Of a stretch of DNA of 64,000 nt, positions 24,333 to 33,640 are shown piece after piece (the first letter of the stretch is position 1; the number at the start of each line of letters is the position of its first letter). Source of the stretch: Chromobacterium phragmitis (GTDB lineage: Bacteria > Pseudomonadota > Gammaproteobacteria > Burkholderiales > Chromobacteriaceae). A program made the position numbers and the translations under genes. The DNA is taken from the NCBI RefSeq assembly GCF_003325475.1, contig NZ_CP029495.1, forward strand, positions 186,001-250,000, written 5' to 3'. Below the pieces are notes generated by a model. That model searched no databases, was not told the DNA's origin, and saw only the letters and a list, made by a program, of their open reading frames with translations.

Positions 24333-25282
24333 TAAGACTGCGATCCTCCACCCAGCACGCTGGCTGCGATGGCCGCGTCCTGCGCCGCGATGCCGGTCAA
24401 ATCAGCCAGCGTGATCTGCTGGGCGTCTTGACGCAAACGCCCGCCGGCGGCCAATGCCGCGCCCAGCTCAATCAGGCTGGACGGGTCGCGCAAGCCGGCC
24501 CTCACCGCATGGGAGGCCTCGCCGTAAGCCGCGCACTGCGCCAGCGAGTCCACAGCGACAATATCCGCCTCGGCGACGATGGCCGGATCCAGCTCCTGCT
24601 TGCCCGGTCCGTCTGCGCCCAGCGCAGTGATGTGCGTGCCCGGCCGCAGCCAGCCGCGCCGCAGCAGCGGCCCGCGCGACGGCGTGGCCGTGACGATCAG
24701 GTTCGCCTCCGCCGCCACCGCGCGCGGATCGGCCGCCGCGAGCGCGCGGAAGCCGAGTGGCGCGGCGAAGGCGCAGAAGGCAGCGGCCTGTTCCGGCTGC
24801 CGGCTCCATACCCGGACTTCGCGGCAGTCGGTTACCGCCCGTAGCTGCTCCAACTGGGCGCGGGCCTGTTCGCCCGCGCCCAGCAGGCCTATCGCCTCCA
24901 CCCGCGACGGCGCCAGCAAGTCCGCGGCGAGCCGCCCGGCCAGCGCGGTCCGCATCGTGGTCAGCCAGCCCTGGTCCTGCAGCAACGCCAGCACCCGGCC
25001 ATCCGTGGCAGACAGCGCCAGCACCAAGCCGTCGTTGCTGGGCAACCCGCGCGACGGGTTGTCGTAGAAGCCGGTGGAGATCTTGACCACCAGCGCCTCC
25101 TCGCCGGCGATATGCGCCGATTTGACGCAGCAATCGCCGTTGGCGCCGGCGAAACGGAAATTCTGCACCGGCGCCGACTGGACTTCGCCGCGCGAGTAGG
25201 CGATGAAGCCGGCCTTCACTTCGGCCAGCGCGCGCTCCACATCGAAGCGCGCGATGATGGCGTTCTTGTCAAGCAGCCTCAT
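24332..25282 (-). CDS. Ornithine cyclodeaminase/mu-crystallin family protein
   Basis: A 316-residue NAD(P)-binding enzyme. The N-terminal part has VVKISTGFYDNPSRGLPSNDGLVLALSATDGRVLALLQDQGWLTTMRTALAG, which is the substrate region of this family. The Rossmann fold follows with IGLLGAGEQARAQLEQL and the late ITALGADGPGKQELDPAI. It may reduce or deaminate an amino acid or an imine. It overlaps the PLP enzyme by 14 bases. The pair resembles EutC and EutB of ectoine use, but other ectoine genes are absent. The stop TAG is composed of one base of a MITE end plus the target duplication, so the C-terminus may be altered. Confidence 0.85.
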   Translation of the reverse strand: MRLLDKNAIIARFDVERALAEVKAGFIAYSRGEVQSAPVQNFRFAGANGDCCVKSAHIAGEEALVVKISTGFYDNPSRGLPSNDGLVLALSATDGRVLALLQDQGWLTTMRTALAGRLAADLLAPSRVEAIGLLGAGEQARAQLEQLRAVTDCREVRVWSRQPEQAAAFCAFAAPLGFRALAAADPRAVAAEANLIVTATPSRGPLLRRGWLRPGTHITALGADGPGKQELDPAIVAEADIVAVDSLAQCAAYGEASHAVRAGLRDPSSLIELGAALAAGGRLRQDAQQITLADLTGIAAQDAAIAASVLGGGSQS

Positions 25283-26234
25283 GGCACGCCTCCAGGAAAG
25301 TCTCCAGCTTGATGTTGCGGCCGCACAGCACCACCGCCACCGGCCGGCCGCGATATGCCTCGGCCAGCTGGAACAGCCCCGCCATCGCGACGCCGGCCGC
25401 GCCCTCCACCATCCAGCGCTCGGCCTCGGCGATCTTGCGCATCGCCGCCTTGATCGCCGCCTCGTCCACCAGCGCGGTATTGTCTATCACCCGCCGCGCG
25501 ATGGGCAGGGTGACGGCGCCCGGCTCCACGCCGCCGGCGGTGCCGTCGGAAATGGTGTCCCGCTCTTCGTATTCGACGATCTCCCCCGCCAGCATGCTCT
25601 GGTACAGCGCCTGGGAATGGCGCGGCCAGCAGCCTACGATCTCGGTCTCCGGACTCTCCGCCTCCAACGCGGCGCCGATGCCGGAAATCATGCCGCCGCC
25701 GCCCACCGACGCGAACACCGCCGCCAGGCCGGGATGCTGTTCGGCCAACTCCATCCCTATCGTGCCCTGGCCGGCGATGACATCCACGTCGTTGTACGGC
25801 GAGACGAAGGGCAGTCCTTCACGCTCGGCGCGCCGCGCGGCCTCCAGCTCCACTTCCAGCATCGGCGCATCGATGACGACCACCTTCGCGCCGTGGGCGC
25901 GGATCGCGTCCAGCTTCATCGCGGAGGCCGCCGCCGACGCGTACACCGTCACCGGCACGCCGGCCAGCTTGCCGGCCAGCGCCACGCCCAGGCCGTGATT
26001 GCCGCTGGACACCGTGGCCACGCCCAAGCGGCGCGCGGCATCCTCCAGCAGCCGCATCTTGTTGCTGGCGCCACGGAATTTGAAAGAGCCGGTGTGCTGC
26101 AGATGCTCGCACTTCAGGTACACCTCGCAGCCGGTCAGCGCCGACAACGCGGGACTGTGGCTCAGCGGGGTGACGGCCACCTGCGGCCGCAAGGCCTGGT
26201 GGGCGTCGACGATTTGACTATATAGATCGCGCAT
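25269..26234 (-). CDS. PLP-dependent threonine/serine dehydratase-like enzyme
   Basis: A 321-residue fold type II PLP enzyme, probably a deaminating dehydratase or racemase of a hydroxy amino acid. The PLP lysine is in HTGSFKFRGASNKM (about residue 52). VSSGNHGLGVALAGKLAG binds the cofactor, and SVGGGGMISGIGAALE is the glycine-rich phosphate loop. There is no C-terminal ACT domain, so it is a catabolic type. AGGAG stands 8 bases before the ATG at 26234; an earlier ATG at 26252 is less likely. It leads a two-gene unit with the cyclodeaminase-like gene. Confidence 0.88.
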   Translation of the reverse strand: MRDLYSQIVDAHQALRPQVAVTPLSHSPALSALTGCEVYLKCEHLQHTGSFKFRGASNKMRLLEDAARRLGVATVSSGNHGLGVALAGKLAGVPVTVYASAAASAMKLDAIRAHGAKVVVIDAPMLEVELEAARRAEREGLPFVSPYNDVDVIAGQGTIGMELAEQHPGLAAVFASVGGGGMISGIGAALEAESPETEIVGCWPRHSQALYQSMLAGEIVEYEERDTISDGTAGGVEPGAVTLPIARRVIDNTALVDEAAIKAAMRKIAEAERWMVEGAAGVAMAGLFQLAEAYRGRPVAVVLCGRNIKLETFLEACHEAA

Positions 26235-26303
26235 GTCGGGATCTCCTGGCATGGGTCAGGCGGCGCCAGCCGCCGGAATGGGAATGAAAGCGTTCTCAAA
26301 ATA

Positions 26304-26327
26304 TAGACAAAAATTACAAAATAGACA
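26304..26327. promoter_or_regulatory. Repeated TAGACA motifs in the divergent control region
   Basis: TAGACA occurs at 26304-26309 and 26322-26327 in the AT-rich region between the dehydratase gene and the regulator gene. The same motif recurs in the palindrome at 26445-26457, so the two may be sites for the same regulator. Confidence 0.4.
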
Positions 26328-26444
26328 ATAAATATAAAAAATGAACAACAAGACATTGATCAAGATAAGCGTAAAATCCTGATGCATCCTGTCTTATCAA
26401 GCCAAGGCGTATCGCGGCGGAAAAACAACGAACATCCAAAAATG

Positions 26445-26462
26445 AGACAAACTGTCTATAAT
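26445..26462 (+). promoter_or_regulatory. Operator-like palindrome overlapping a -10 box
   Basis: AGACA-AAC-TGTCT (26445-26457) directly overlaps a perfect TATAAT (26457-26462). A transcription start near 26469 would give a leader of about 25 bases to the ATG at 26493. Self-repression by the downstream regulator is plausible. Confidence 0.5.
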
Positions 26463-26492
26463 CTTAGCCATTCCGCCCCTGACTGGACCGCC

Positions 26493-27137
26493 ATGCGCCG
26501 AATCGCCCCCTCGCCTGTGAAGGATTTGCTGCTCAACCGCTATGCCCATATCGCCGACGCCATCGCCACTCTGTTCCACCCCTATGTCGAGGCGGTGATC
26601 CATGACCTGCATGACCAGACCGTGCTCCACATCGCCAACAACCTGTCCCGGCGCAGCCCGGGAGACGATTCGGCGCTGGAGGAGATTCCCGGCGCGGCGC
26701 GCGACCGTGTGGTCGGCCCTTACGAAAAACTCAACTGGGACGGGCGCAGAATGCGCAGCGTCAGCGCGGTGCTGTTCGACGACCAGGCCCGCCCCGCCGG
26801 CATGCTGTGCCTGAACTTCAATATCGCCGTGTTCGATGAAATGCGCGGCGCGCTGGATATCCTGCTCAAAGGCGCCGGAGTCAGGCCGCAGCCGGCCGAG
26901 CTGTTCCGCGACGACTGGCAGGAACGCGTCAACGTATTCCTGCACGGCTGGCTGCGCGAACGCGGACTCGGCCTCAACGGACTGGGGCGCTCGCACAAGC
27001 GGGAACTGGTGGACGCGCTGCATGCCGAAGGCGCGTTCAGCGGCAAAAGCGCGGTCAACTACGTAGCCAACGTGCTGGGCATGGGACGGGCCACCGTCTA
27101 CAAGCGCATCAAGGAACTGCGCGGCGGGATGGACTGA
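26493..27137 (+). CDS. DauR/YheO-like transcriptional regulator
   Basis: A 214-residue regulator. The N-terminal PAS-like YheO domain (VKDLLLNRYAHIADAIATLFHPYVEAVIHDLHDQTVLHIANNLSRRSPGDDSAL) is followed by a C-terminal helix-turn-helix (SHKRELVDALHAEGAFSGKSAVNYVANVLGMGRATVYKRIKEL). DauR proteins repress D-amino-acid catabolism genes, which fits a divergent pair of amino-acid enzymes. Two upstream ATGs exist (26382, 26442), but a TATAAT at 26457 argues for 26493. The inducer is unknown. Confidence 0.85.
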   Translation: MRRIAPSPVKDLLLNRYAHIADAIATLFHPYVEAVIHDLHDQTVLHIANNLSRRSPGDDSALEEIPGAARDRVVGPYEKLNWDGRRMRSVSAVLFDDQARPAGMLCLNFNIAVFDEMRGALDILLKGAGVRPQPAELFRDDWQERVNVFLHGWLRERGLGLNGLGRSHKRELVDALHAEGAFSGKSAVNYVANVLGMGRATVYKRIKELRGGMD

Positions 27138-27240
27138 AGCGCCCCGCGGCAAAGTCCCCAACCGCGCCCCTGCGCGCATATACTCAATCTTGCACAGCGC
27201 TTTTGCTGGCAATGGCATCCCGTTTGCACTGATTGACACG

Positions 27241-28962
27241 ATGCGCCTGTCCAAGACATTCACTCTGATCACCATCGCGCTGCTCATCCTCGCCTGCTTG
27301 CCGCTGGCCTGGATCATCAATAGCGAATGGACGGTTTACCACGCGGCGGACGAAGGTCTGAATTCGATCCAGATCGCACACCTGGCGATGGTGGCGGTGG
27401 AAAAGATCTCCTTCGAGCGCGGCCCCGCCAACGCCTTGATCGGGGCGTCGGCCACCCCTGCCGCGCGCGAAAGGCTGCGCCTGGCCCGGCAAACCAGCGA
27501 CCACGCGCTGCGCGACCTCGTCGCCGCGCTGTCCCCATCGCGCTCGGCCTATCATCAGCGGGCGCTCTCGTCCGCCCGCGTCGCGCGGCAACGGCTGAGC
27601 GAGGCACGCCGCGGCATGGACCGCGTCATCGGCTCGCCGGCTCCGTCGTCAGCGGAAATCATGGCCCCGATCAAACAGATGTTCGATGTGGTGCCCGCCA
27701 TTCTGGAGGCGGTCACCTCTTTGTCCACCCTGGCATCCAACGCCTATCCGCAGTTGTCCAACCCGCTCAGCGGCGCCCGTTTGGCCACCGAACTGCGCGA
27801 ATACGCGGGCCGGATGGGATCGACCCTCACCGCCGCGCTGGCTGAGAAACGTCCGCTGACCGAAACCGAGGCCCGGGATGTCTTCATTCTGCGCGGCCGC
27901 ATCGAACAATTGCGCGGCACCATACGGCTGCGGCTGAACGTCCCGTCTTCCCAGAGCGGCCCTCGGCTGGCGCTGGACAGCATGCAGGCGAGGTATTTCC
28001 AGGATGGCCTGGCTCAGGTGGACCTGGTATTGGATGCCAGCCGCCGCGGCCAGCCGTATGCGGTTAGCCTGGAAGATTTCACCGCCGGCTATGTGCCCAC
28101 CCTGTACAGCATCGTGGAGCTGCGCGATGCGATGCTCACCGCGGCGGCCGTCGAGGCCCGCGCCCAACAGCGCGCGGCCTTCCGCCACCTGCTGGGCGCC
28201 ATCGGACTGGGCGTGGTCGCGCTGATTGCCCAACTGGCGCTGCTGGCCTTCATCCGCCGCCGCATCGCCAGACCGCTGCTGGCGGCCTCCCGGCTGCTGA
28301 CCGACATCGCCGACGGCAAGCTGGACGCCAAGCTGCCCGTGAACGACAGGAAAGACGAGGTGGGAGATCTGCTGCGCGCCATCGCGATCTTGCGCAGCAA
28401 CAGCCAGGAAAAACGCCGCCTGGAACAGGAGCGTCTACGGCTGATAGAAGAACTGACAGAAGTGTCCCGTCTTGACTTCCTGACCGGCATCGCCAACCGG
28501 CGCGCCTTCACTCAGGCGGCCCACGCCGAAATCGCCCGCGCCCGGCTGGCGCGGGAGTCGGCCACGCTGATCCTGTTCGACATCGATTACTTCAAGCAAG
28601 TCAACGACCAATACGGCCACGATGCCGGCGACGCGGTGCTGGTCCATGTCGCAGCCATGCTGAACCGCGCCTGCCGCGACGGCGACCTGGCCGGGCGCTA
28701 CGGCGGCGAGGAGTTCGTGCTGCTGGCCCGCCACGGCGGCGCCTCGCCCGGCGACGCTTTGGCGGAAAGACTGCGCGCCGGCATCGAGGAAACGCCGTGC
28801 GCGCTGCCTTCCGGCGAATGGCTGGCAGTGACCGCCAGTTTCGGCGTCGCCGCGCTGAACGATATCCGCCCCACGCTGGAGCAGATGTTGCAAGCGGCGG
28901 ACCGCGCGCTGTACTCGGCCAAGCGGCAAGGCAGAAACCGCATCGTGATGGCCGAGAACTGA
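27241..28962 (+). CDS. Membrane-bound diguanylate cyclase (HAMP-GGDEF)
   Basis: A 573-residue signalling protein that should make c-di-GMP. The first membrane segment is at residues 8-26 (TLITIALLILACLPLAWII), then comes a periplasmic sensor region of about 290 residues with no recognised domain, a second membrane segment (LLGAIGLGVVALIAQLALLAFI, about residues 317-338), a HAMP linker, and a GGDEF domain. The active-site motif is GGEEF (residues 488-492), and an RDGD inhibitory site is five residues before it, so product inhibition is expected. DIDYFKQVNDQYGHDAGD is intact. The start ATG 27241 is chosen for a clean signal anchor. Confidence 0.9.
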   Translation: MRLSKTFTLITIALLILACLPLAWIINSEWTVYHAADEGLNSIQIAHLAMVAVEKISFERGPANALIGASATPAARERLRLARQTSDHALRDLVAALSPSRSAYHQRALSSARVARQRLSEARRGMDRVIGSPAPSSAEIMAPIKQMFDVVPAILEAVTSLSTLASNAYPQLSNPLSGARLATELREYAGRMGSTLTAALAEKRPLTETEARDVFILRGRIEQLRGTIRLRLNVPSSQSGPRLALDSMQARYFQDGLAQVDLVLDASRRGQPYAVSLEDFTAGYVPTLYSIVELRDAMLTAAAVEARAQQRAAFRHLLGAIGLGVVALIAQLALLAFIRRRIARPLLAASRLLTDIADGKLDAKLPVNDRKDEVGDLLRAIAILRSNSQEKRRLEQERLRLIEELTEVSRLDFLTGIANRRAFTQAAHAEIARARLARESATLILFDIDYFKQVNDQYGHDAGDAVLVHVAAMLNRACRDGDLAGRYGGEEFVLLARHGGASPGDALAERLRAGIEETPCALPSGEWLAVTASFGVAALNDIRPTLEQMLQAADRALYSAKRQGRNRIVMAEN

Positions 28963-29240
28963 CGCGCCGCATCAAGCAAGGAGCCCTCCAGACAGGCGGC
29001 TATCCAACCACAGCCCAGTCCCGTATCGGCAACCGCGTTCGTCGTGCCGAATTACGGCGCCGGCCTAGCGCTCGGCAAGGCGCTGCCAAAACAGCCCGCC
29101 GACAGCCCAAACCCAGGATGCCGAACACCACGCCGCTGGCTAACGCCAGATACAGGCTCCATGAGCCCTCCATCAGCATGGCGACGCTGGCGCCCGATTG
29201 CACGCGGAGGCGACCCTGCCATCAGCGGCCTTGCCCTTGC
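28963..29240. other. Gap with small unassigned hydrophobic ORF
   Basis: 278 bases separate the cyclase and the pirin gene. On the minus strand a 67-codon frame (29000-29203) has a hydrophobic stretch (SWSLYLALASGVVFGILGL) that could be a remnant of a transporter. I recognise nothing else, and no promoter or terminator is clear. Confidence 0.25.
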
Positions 29241-30089
29241 CTACAATCGGCCACGCGCCCGCAGCGCCTCGCCCAAGCGGGCGATTTCCGCCTCGCCCGC
29301 CGCCAACGCCTCCGCGCTGGTATGTACCGAGTAGTATCCCGTCGCCAGTTCGTGCAGGTGCCGCGGCGAGGAGCCCAGCACGAAGGCGGCGTCACCGACC
29401 GCGGTGAACGAGACGGCCTCGCCGGATTCGGCGAAAGCCGCCATTTCGCCTGCCTCCAGCGGCCGAGCCTCTCCCGCCGCGTTCAAGGCGCCGGCGTTCA
29501 GCGCCACCCAAGCCACCTCGTGCCCTGCCGGCGGGACAAAAGTCCAACGCTCTCCATCCTTCAGCGACACCGCCAGATAACTGACGCCCTCCGGCGACGG
29601 GATCGGGCTCCTGGCCCCGGCGTACTCGCCCAACAGCACCTTGGCCGGCCCGATCTGCGGAATCCGCTCCGGCGCCAGATACACGCTCTCGGCCGGCGCC
29701 AGCTCCAGCTCGGCCGGCAACGCCAGCCACAACTGGAAACCGGCCATCCGGCGCGAGCCCGGCGCCGGCTCGCTGGCATGCCATACGCCCTTCCCGGCCC
29801 GCATCCACTCCACGCCGCCCGCCGGCAACAAGCCGCGCGCCCCGGTGGTGTCTTCGTACGCCGCCTCGCCCGCTATCAACCAGGTGAAGGTGGCGATGCC
29901 GGAGTGCGGGTGCAGGCCGAAACCCTGCTGGCCATCGCTCAGGTCCATATCGAACCAGTCCAGAAAGACGAAAGGCTTCAACTGGCGCCCCATCCGGCCC
30001 GGGCTCAGCAGCCGGGTGATGGGTCCGTGCGCGGCGCCGCGGGTGCGGTGGACGATGGCGCGAGGGGAGGCAAGCGTGGCGGCGTTCAT
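29241..30089 (-). CDS. Pirin family protein
   Basis: A 282-residue bicupin of the pirin type; some members act as quercetin dioxygenases, others bind regulators. Pirin features are FVFLDWFDMDLSDGQQGFGLHPHSGIATFTWLIAGEAAYED, which carries the metal-binding histidines HPH, and GGVEWMRAGKGVWHASEP with a further His. Length is typical (about 280). AAGGA precedes ATG 30089. It is divergent from a LysR gene 118 bases away, a common pair, so that LysR protein probably controls it. Confidence 0.9.
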   Translation of the reverse strand: MNAATLASPRAIVHRTRGAAHGPITRLLSPGRMGRQLKPFVFLDWFDMDLSDGQQGFGLHPHSGIATFTWLIAGEAAYEDTTGARGLLPAGGVEWMRAGKGVWHASEPAPGSRRMAGFQLWLALPAELELAPAESVYLAPERIPQIGPAKVLLGEYAGARSPIPSPEGVSYLAVSLKDGERWTFVPPAGHEVAWVALNAGALNAAGEARPLEAGEMAAFAESGEAVSFTAVGDAAFVLGSSPRHLHELATGYYSVHTSAEALAAGEAEIARLGEALRARGRL

Positions 30090-30207
30090 GGCGTATTCCT
30101 TGTCGATAGCAGTCGGATGGCGATGAACCCAGCTTACCGCCATCGCCATTGCCGAACTAGACGGTATAATTGTATTTAATTCATCCATGTATGTAAGGAA
30201 TAAGGCG

Positions 30208-31113
30208 ATGCTGGATCTGAACGACGTGGCGCTGTTCGTGCAAGTGGCGCGCCAGGGCAGCTTCACCGAAGCCGGCCGCCGGCTGGGCTTGCCGCCCAAT
30301 ACCGTCAGCCGCCGCGTACAGCAGCTGGAGGACGCGCTGGGCAGCAGGCTGCTGCAACGCAGCACCCGCAAGCTCAGCCTCACCTCCGCCGGCGAAGCCT
30401 TCTACCAGCGTTGCGCCGCCGCGGTGGACGGGCTGCTCGACGCCGGCCAGGCGCTGGCTAGCGCCGGCGGCGAACCCAGCGGCCTGATCCGCGTAGCCGC
30501 CACCGCCGATTTCTTCGATTTCCTGCCGATGGAATGGGTAGCGGAATTTCTGGACGCGCATCCGCGGGTAAGAATCGAATTCGCGCTCAGCGACGCCCGG
30601 GCGGACTTGATCGCGGAGCGGATAGACGTCGCCTTCCGCGGCGGCGAGCTGGCCGACTCCAACTATGTGTCGCGCCGGCTGCCGGTCAGCGGCAACGCCG
30701 GCCTGGTGGCCAGCCCCGCCTACTTGGACCGCCGCGGCGCGCCGGCGACGCTGGCCGAACTGGCGACGCACGACTGCGTGACTGGCGCGGCCCCGGGCGA
30801 GCGCGTCGCCTGGAAGCTGCTCGCCCCCGACGGCAGCGAGCAAGAAGCGCTGGTAGGCGGCCGCTTTCGCGGCAATACCGCCCAGGCGCAGCGGCGGGCG
30901 GCGCTGGCCGGCCTCGGCATCGCTCTGCTGCCGCCGGCGTTGGCGCAACTGGACCTGGCGGCCGGCCGGCTGCTGTCGGTGCTCCCCGGCCATCGCCGCC
31001 CCGGAGCGGGACTCAGCGTGCTCTATCCCAGCCGCAAGCACCTGCCCGCGGCGGTCAGCGCCTTCGTCGCCATGGTGGTGGAGAAACTGGAAGGGAACGC
31101 GCCGGCAAGCTGA
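30208..31113 (+). CDS. LysR family transcriptional regulator
   Basis: A 301-residue regulator. The DNA-binding region LNDVALFVQVARQGSFTEAGRRLGLPPNTVSRRVQQLEDALGSRLLQRSTRKLSLTSAGEAF (residues 3-64) is complete and of the CrgA/DsdC-like kind. A start at 30208 follows AAGGAATAAGGCG; an ATG at 30187 is less suitable. Being divergent from the pirin gene, it likely regulates it. The effector is unknown. Confidence 0.9.
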   Translation: MLDLNDVALFVQVARQGSFTEAGRRLGLPPNTVSRRVQQLEDALGSRLLQRSTRKLSLTSAGEAFYQRCAAAVDGLLDAGQALASAGGEPSGLIRVAATADFFDFLPMEWVAEFLDAHPRVRIEFALSDARADLIAERIDVAFRGGELADSNYVSRRLPVSGNAGLVASPAYLDRRGAPATLAELATHDCVTGAAPGERVAWKLLAPDGSEQEALVGGRFRGNTAQAQRRAALAGLGIALLPPALAQLDLAAGRLLSVLPGHRRPGAGLSVLYPSRKHLPAAVSAFVAMVVEKLEGNAPAS

Positions 31114-31226
31114 ACGCATTTGGCAAATCTGCGCGCGCCGGCGCGAAGCCGCGCCAAGAAATGCGCGGGCGCGCTTGGCATGATCGTCCGGGTCAGGGAG
31201 ACGCCCTGATATTCCGGAGACAGAAT

Positions 31227-33470
31227 ATGCGAAGCATCCCTCTCGCCGCGCTGTGCCTGGCCCTGGCCTCGGCGCTGGCCGCGCCGGCCCATGCCGCGCC
31301 CAAAACCTATAAAACCCCGCACCTGGCCAAAGCCCAGGCCAGGCAGCCCGCGCCGCCGCGGCTGTGGCAACAGCGCCCGCCAACCGACTTCCAGGCCCGC
31401 TACCGCTTGCAGGACAACCGCACCGTGATAGGCAAGCCGCAGAAAAAACTGGTCCGCCACGCGGCCACGCCGCAGTGCCAGGACATGAATGCGCTGGCCA
31501 GCCACAGCGGCGCCGATCTCGCCAACTATCTGGTCAGCCTGCCCGACTACACCTGCACCTACGGCTTGTTCGCGCTGGACAAAAATCTGGCCGCCTCCAT
31601 TTACAGCGCCGGCAACCTCAACGCCGTCGCCAGCCGCTTCGCCCAGGAAGCCGCCGGCTACAACGCGTCGTCGATGGCTCTGGTCAACCTGACCCTGTAT
31701 CTGCGCGCCGGCTATTACCTGGCCAGCACCGGCGCGCTGCCGGCGCTGGACCCCAGCCTGCAAAGCGCGCTGCGCCCCGGCATCAAGCAACTGGCGGCGG
31801 GAACGGCGCTGTTCGCCGCCAACGCCCAGGCGCCCACCACCGCGGGCGAGGTGATGACGCTGATCACCAATATGGCGGACGAAGCCTATTACCTGCCGTC
31901 CGTCCGCACCATCGTCCAGCGCTACACCAACACCGCCGCCAACCCCAACGCCGCGCAAAGCCTGCGCGAAACTACCGCCAGCCAGGGCTTCACCGGCGCG
32001 CTGACCGTGTTCTTCTACGCCCACGGCCGCGCCAACGCCGCGCCGCTGCTGCAGAACGACGGCAGCTATTCGGCGGCGCTGACCCAATTCGTCCAGGCCA
32101 ACAAGGCCAGCCTGCTTGGCACCGAAACGGCCTACCAGCTGGGCGACGCCACCCGTGAAGGGTTGCGCTTCATGCAATATCCGGCGCTGCTGCCCGCCAT
32201 CAAGCCGCAGGCCAAGGCCATCCTCGCCGCCAGCAGCATGACCGGGGCCGACAACGAGCTGTGGCTGGCGGCGGCGGAAGCGGTCAAGTACTACGACAAC
32301 GCCAACTGCGCCGAATACGGCACCTGCAATTTCGAAACCAAACTGGCCGACGCCGTCCTGGTCAACCGCTACACCTGCAGCCCCACCATCCGCATCCGCG
32401 CGCAGGAAATGACCACAGACCAGATGCAGTCGTCGTGCGCACTGCTGCAAAAGGAAGAGTCCTACTTCCACCAGATGCTGCAAACCCGCAACCAGCCGGT
32501 GGCCAACGACAACAACGCCTCGCTGGAAGTGGTGGTGTTCGACGACTACAACAATTATTCCAAGTACGCCGGCGTGATCTACGGCATCTCCACCGACAAC
32601 GGCGGCATGTACCTGGAAGGCAACCCGGCCGATCCGGGCAACCAGGCCCGCTTCATCGCCCACGAGGCCTCGTGGCTGCGCCCGGCGTTCAAGGTGTGGA
32701 ACCTGGAGCATGAATACATCCATTACCTGGATGGCCGCTTCGACATGTACGGCGACTTCTCCGCCGCCACCCAGCAACCGACGGTGTGGTGGATAGAGGG
32801 CCTGGCCGAGTACCTGTCGCTGCGCAACGACAACCAGACCGCCATCGACGTCGCCAAGACCGGCACCTACCAGCTGAGCCAGATCTACGGCAACACCTAC
32901 GACATGTCGGACTACGTCACCCGCGCCTATCGCTGGGGCTATATGGCCACCCGCTTCATGTTCGAGCGCCACCGCGCCGACATCGACGCCATGCTGCCCC
33001 TATGGCGCAAGGGCGACTACGCCGGCGGCTATGCGGGGCTGATGCGCCAGATCGGCAAGCGCTACGACGCCGAGTTCGCCGGCTGGGCGCAAAACGCCAC
33101 CACCGCTGGCCAGCCGCCGCTGCCGCCATCCACCGGCTTGCCGGCCTGCAACGAAGGCTCGCCGGAGCGGCTGGGCAAGAATTGCTCGATTTCCGGCCTG
33201 TCCTCCTCCTACGCGGCCTATGCCGCCATCTGGATGCCGGCCGGCGCGCATAATCTGAAGCTGTGGACCAGCGGCGGCAGCGGCGACGTGGACCTCTACG
33301 TAGCCATTGACCGCTACCCGACGCCGGCGAACTATGACTTCTCGTCCGTCTCCGCCGGCAACGACGAATCGGTCGCCATCGCCGCGCCTCAGAGCGGCCA
33401 CTGGTATTACCTGACGCTGCAGGCGAAGCAGCCGTTCTCCGGCGTGTCCGTCAGCGCCAGCTACGAGTAG
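31227..33470 (+). CDS. Secreted M9 family collagenase
   Basis: A 747-residue exported metalloprotease that degrades collagen outside the cell. The signal peptide is residues 1-23 (MRSIPLAALCLALASALAAPAHA). The activator region follows (LVSLPDYTCTYGLFALDKN at about residues 100-118). The zinc motif HEYIH is at residues 495-499, with the third-ligand Glu in WWIEGLAEYLS and GVIYGISTDNGGMYLEGNP before it. A C-terminal pre-peptidase-type beta domain (GDVDLYVAIDRYPTPANYDFSSVSAGNDESV) starts near residue 660. Order and length match Vibrio-type M9A enzymes. It is monocistronic. Confidence 0.92.
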   Translation: MRSIPLAALCLALASALAAPAHAAPKTYKTPHLAKAQARQPAPPRLWQQRPPTDFQARYRLQDNRTVIGKPQKKLVRHAATPQCQDMNALASHSGADLANYLVSLPDYTCTYGLFALDKNLAASIYSAGNLNAVASRFAQEAAGYNASSMALVNLTLYLRAGYYLASTGALPALDPSLQSALRPGIKQLAAGTALFAANAQAPTTAGEVMTLITNMADEAYYLPSVRTIVQRYTNTAANPNAAQSLRETTASQGFTGALTVFFYAHGRANAAPLLQNDGSYSAALTQFVQANKASLLGTETAYQLGDATREGLRFMQYPALLPAIKPQAKAILAASSMTGADNELWLAAAEAVKYYDNANCAEYGTCNFETKLADAVLVNRYTCSPTIRIRAQEMTTDQMQSSCALLQKEESYFHQMLQTRNQPVANDNNASLEVVVFDDYNNYSKYAGVIYGISTDNGGMYLEGNPADPGNQARFIAHEASWLRPAFKVWNLEHEYIHYLDGRFDMYGDFSAATQQPTVWWIEGLAEYLSLRNDNQTAIDVAKTGTYQLSQIYGNTYDMSDYVTRAYRWGYMATRFMFERHRADIDAMLPLWRKGDYAGGYAGLMRQIGKRYDAEFAGWAQNATTAGQPPLPPSTGLPACNEGSPERLGKNCSISGLSSSYAAYAAIWMPAGAHNLKLWTSGGSGDVDLYVAIDRYPTPANYDFSSVSAGNDESVAIAAPQSGHWYYLTLQAKQPFSGVSVSASYE

Positions 33471-33640
33471 CGACTCCGCCAATGCCCGCGGCGGGCTCCG
33501 GCGGCCACTGCGGGCATTTCTTGCAAAATGCATACAGATGGACCATCTTGTCTTAAACAATGCCAAAAGAATAATCGGCAACGATGGCACCATTACCTCG
33601 CCCGCGCGGCGAGCGACATTTGCGCAAGGATCGTCGCCTC

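Noticed and set aside
30534..31226. Upstream extension of the collagenase frame into the LysR gene
   Set aside because: The signal peptide at 31227 with its ribosome site marks the real start; the extension is a shadow of the LysR gene.
31023..32972. Very long antisense frame inside the collagenase gene
   Set aside because: High-GC codon bias on the opposite strand makes long open frames; composition is Gly/Val/Gln-rich with no domain.
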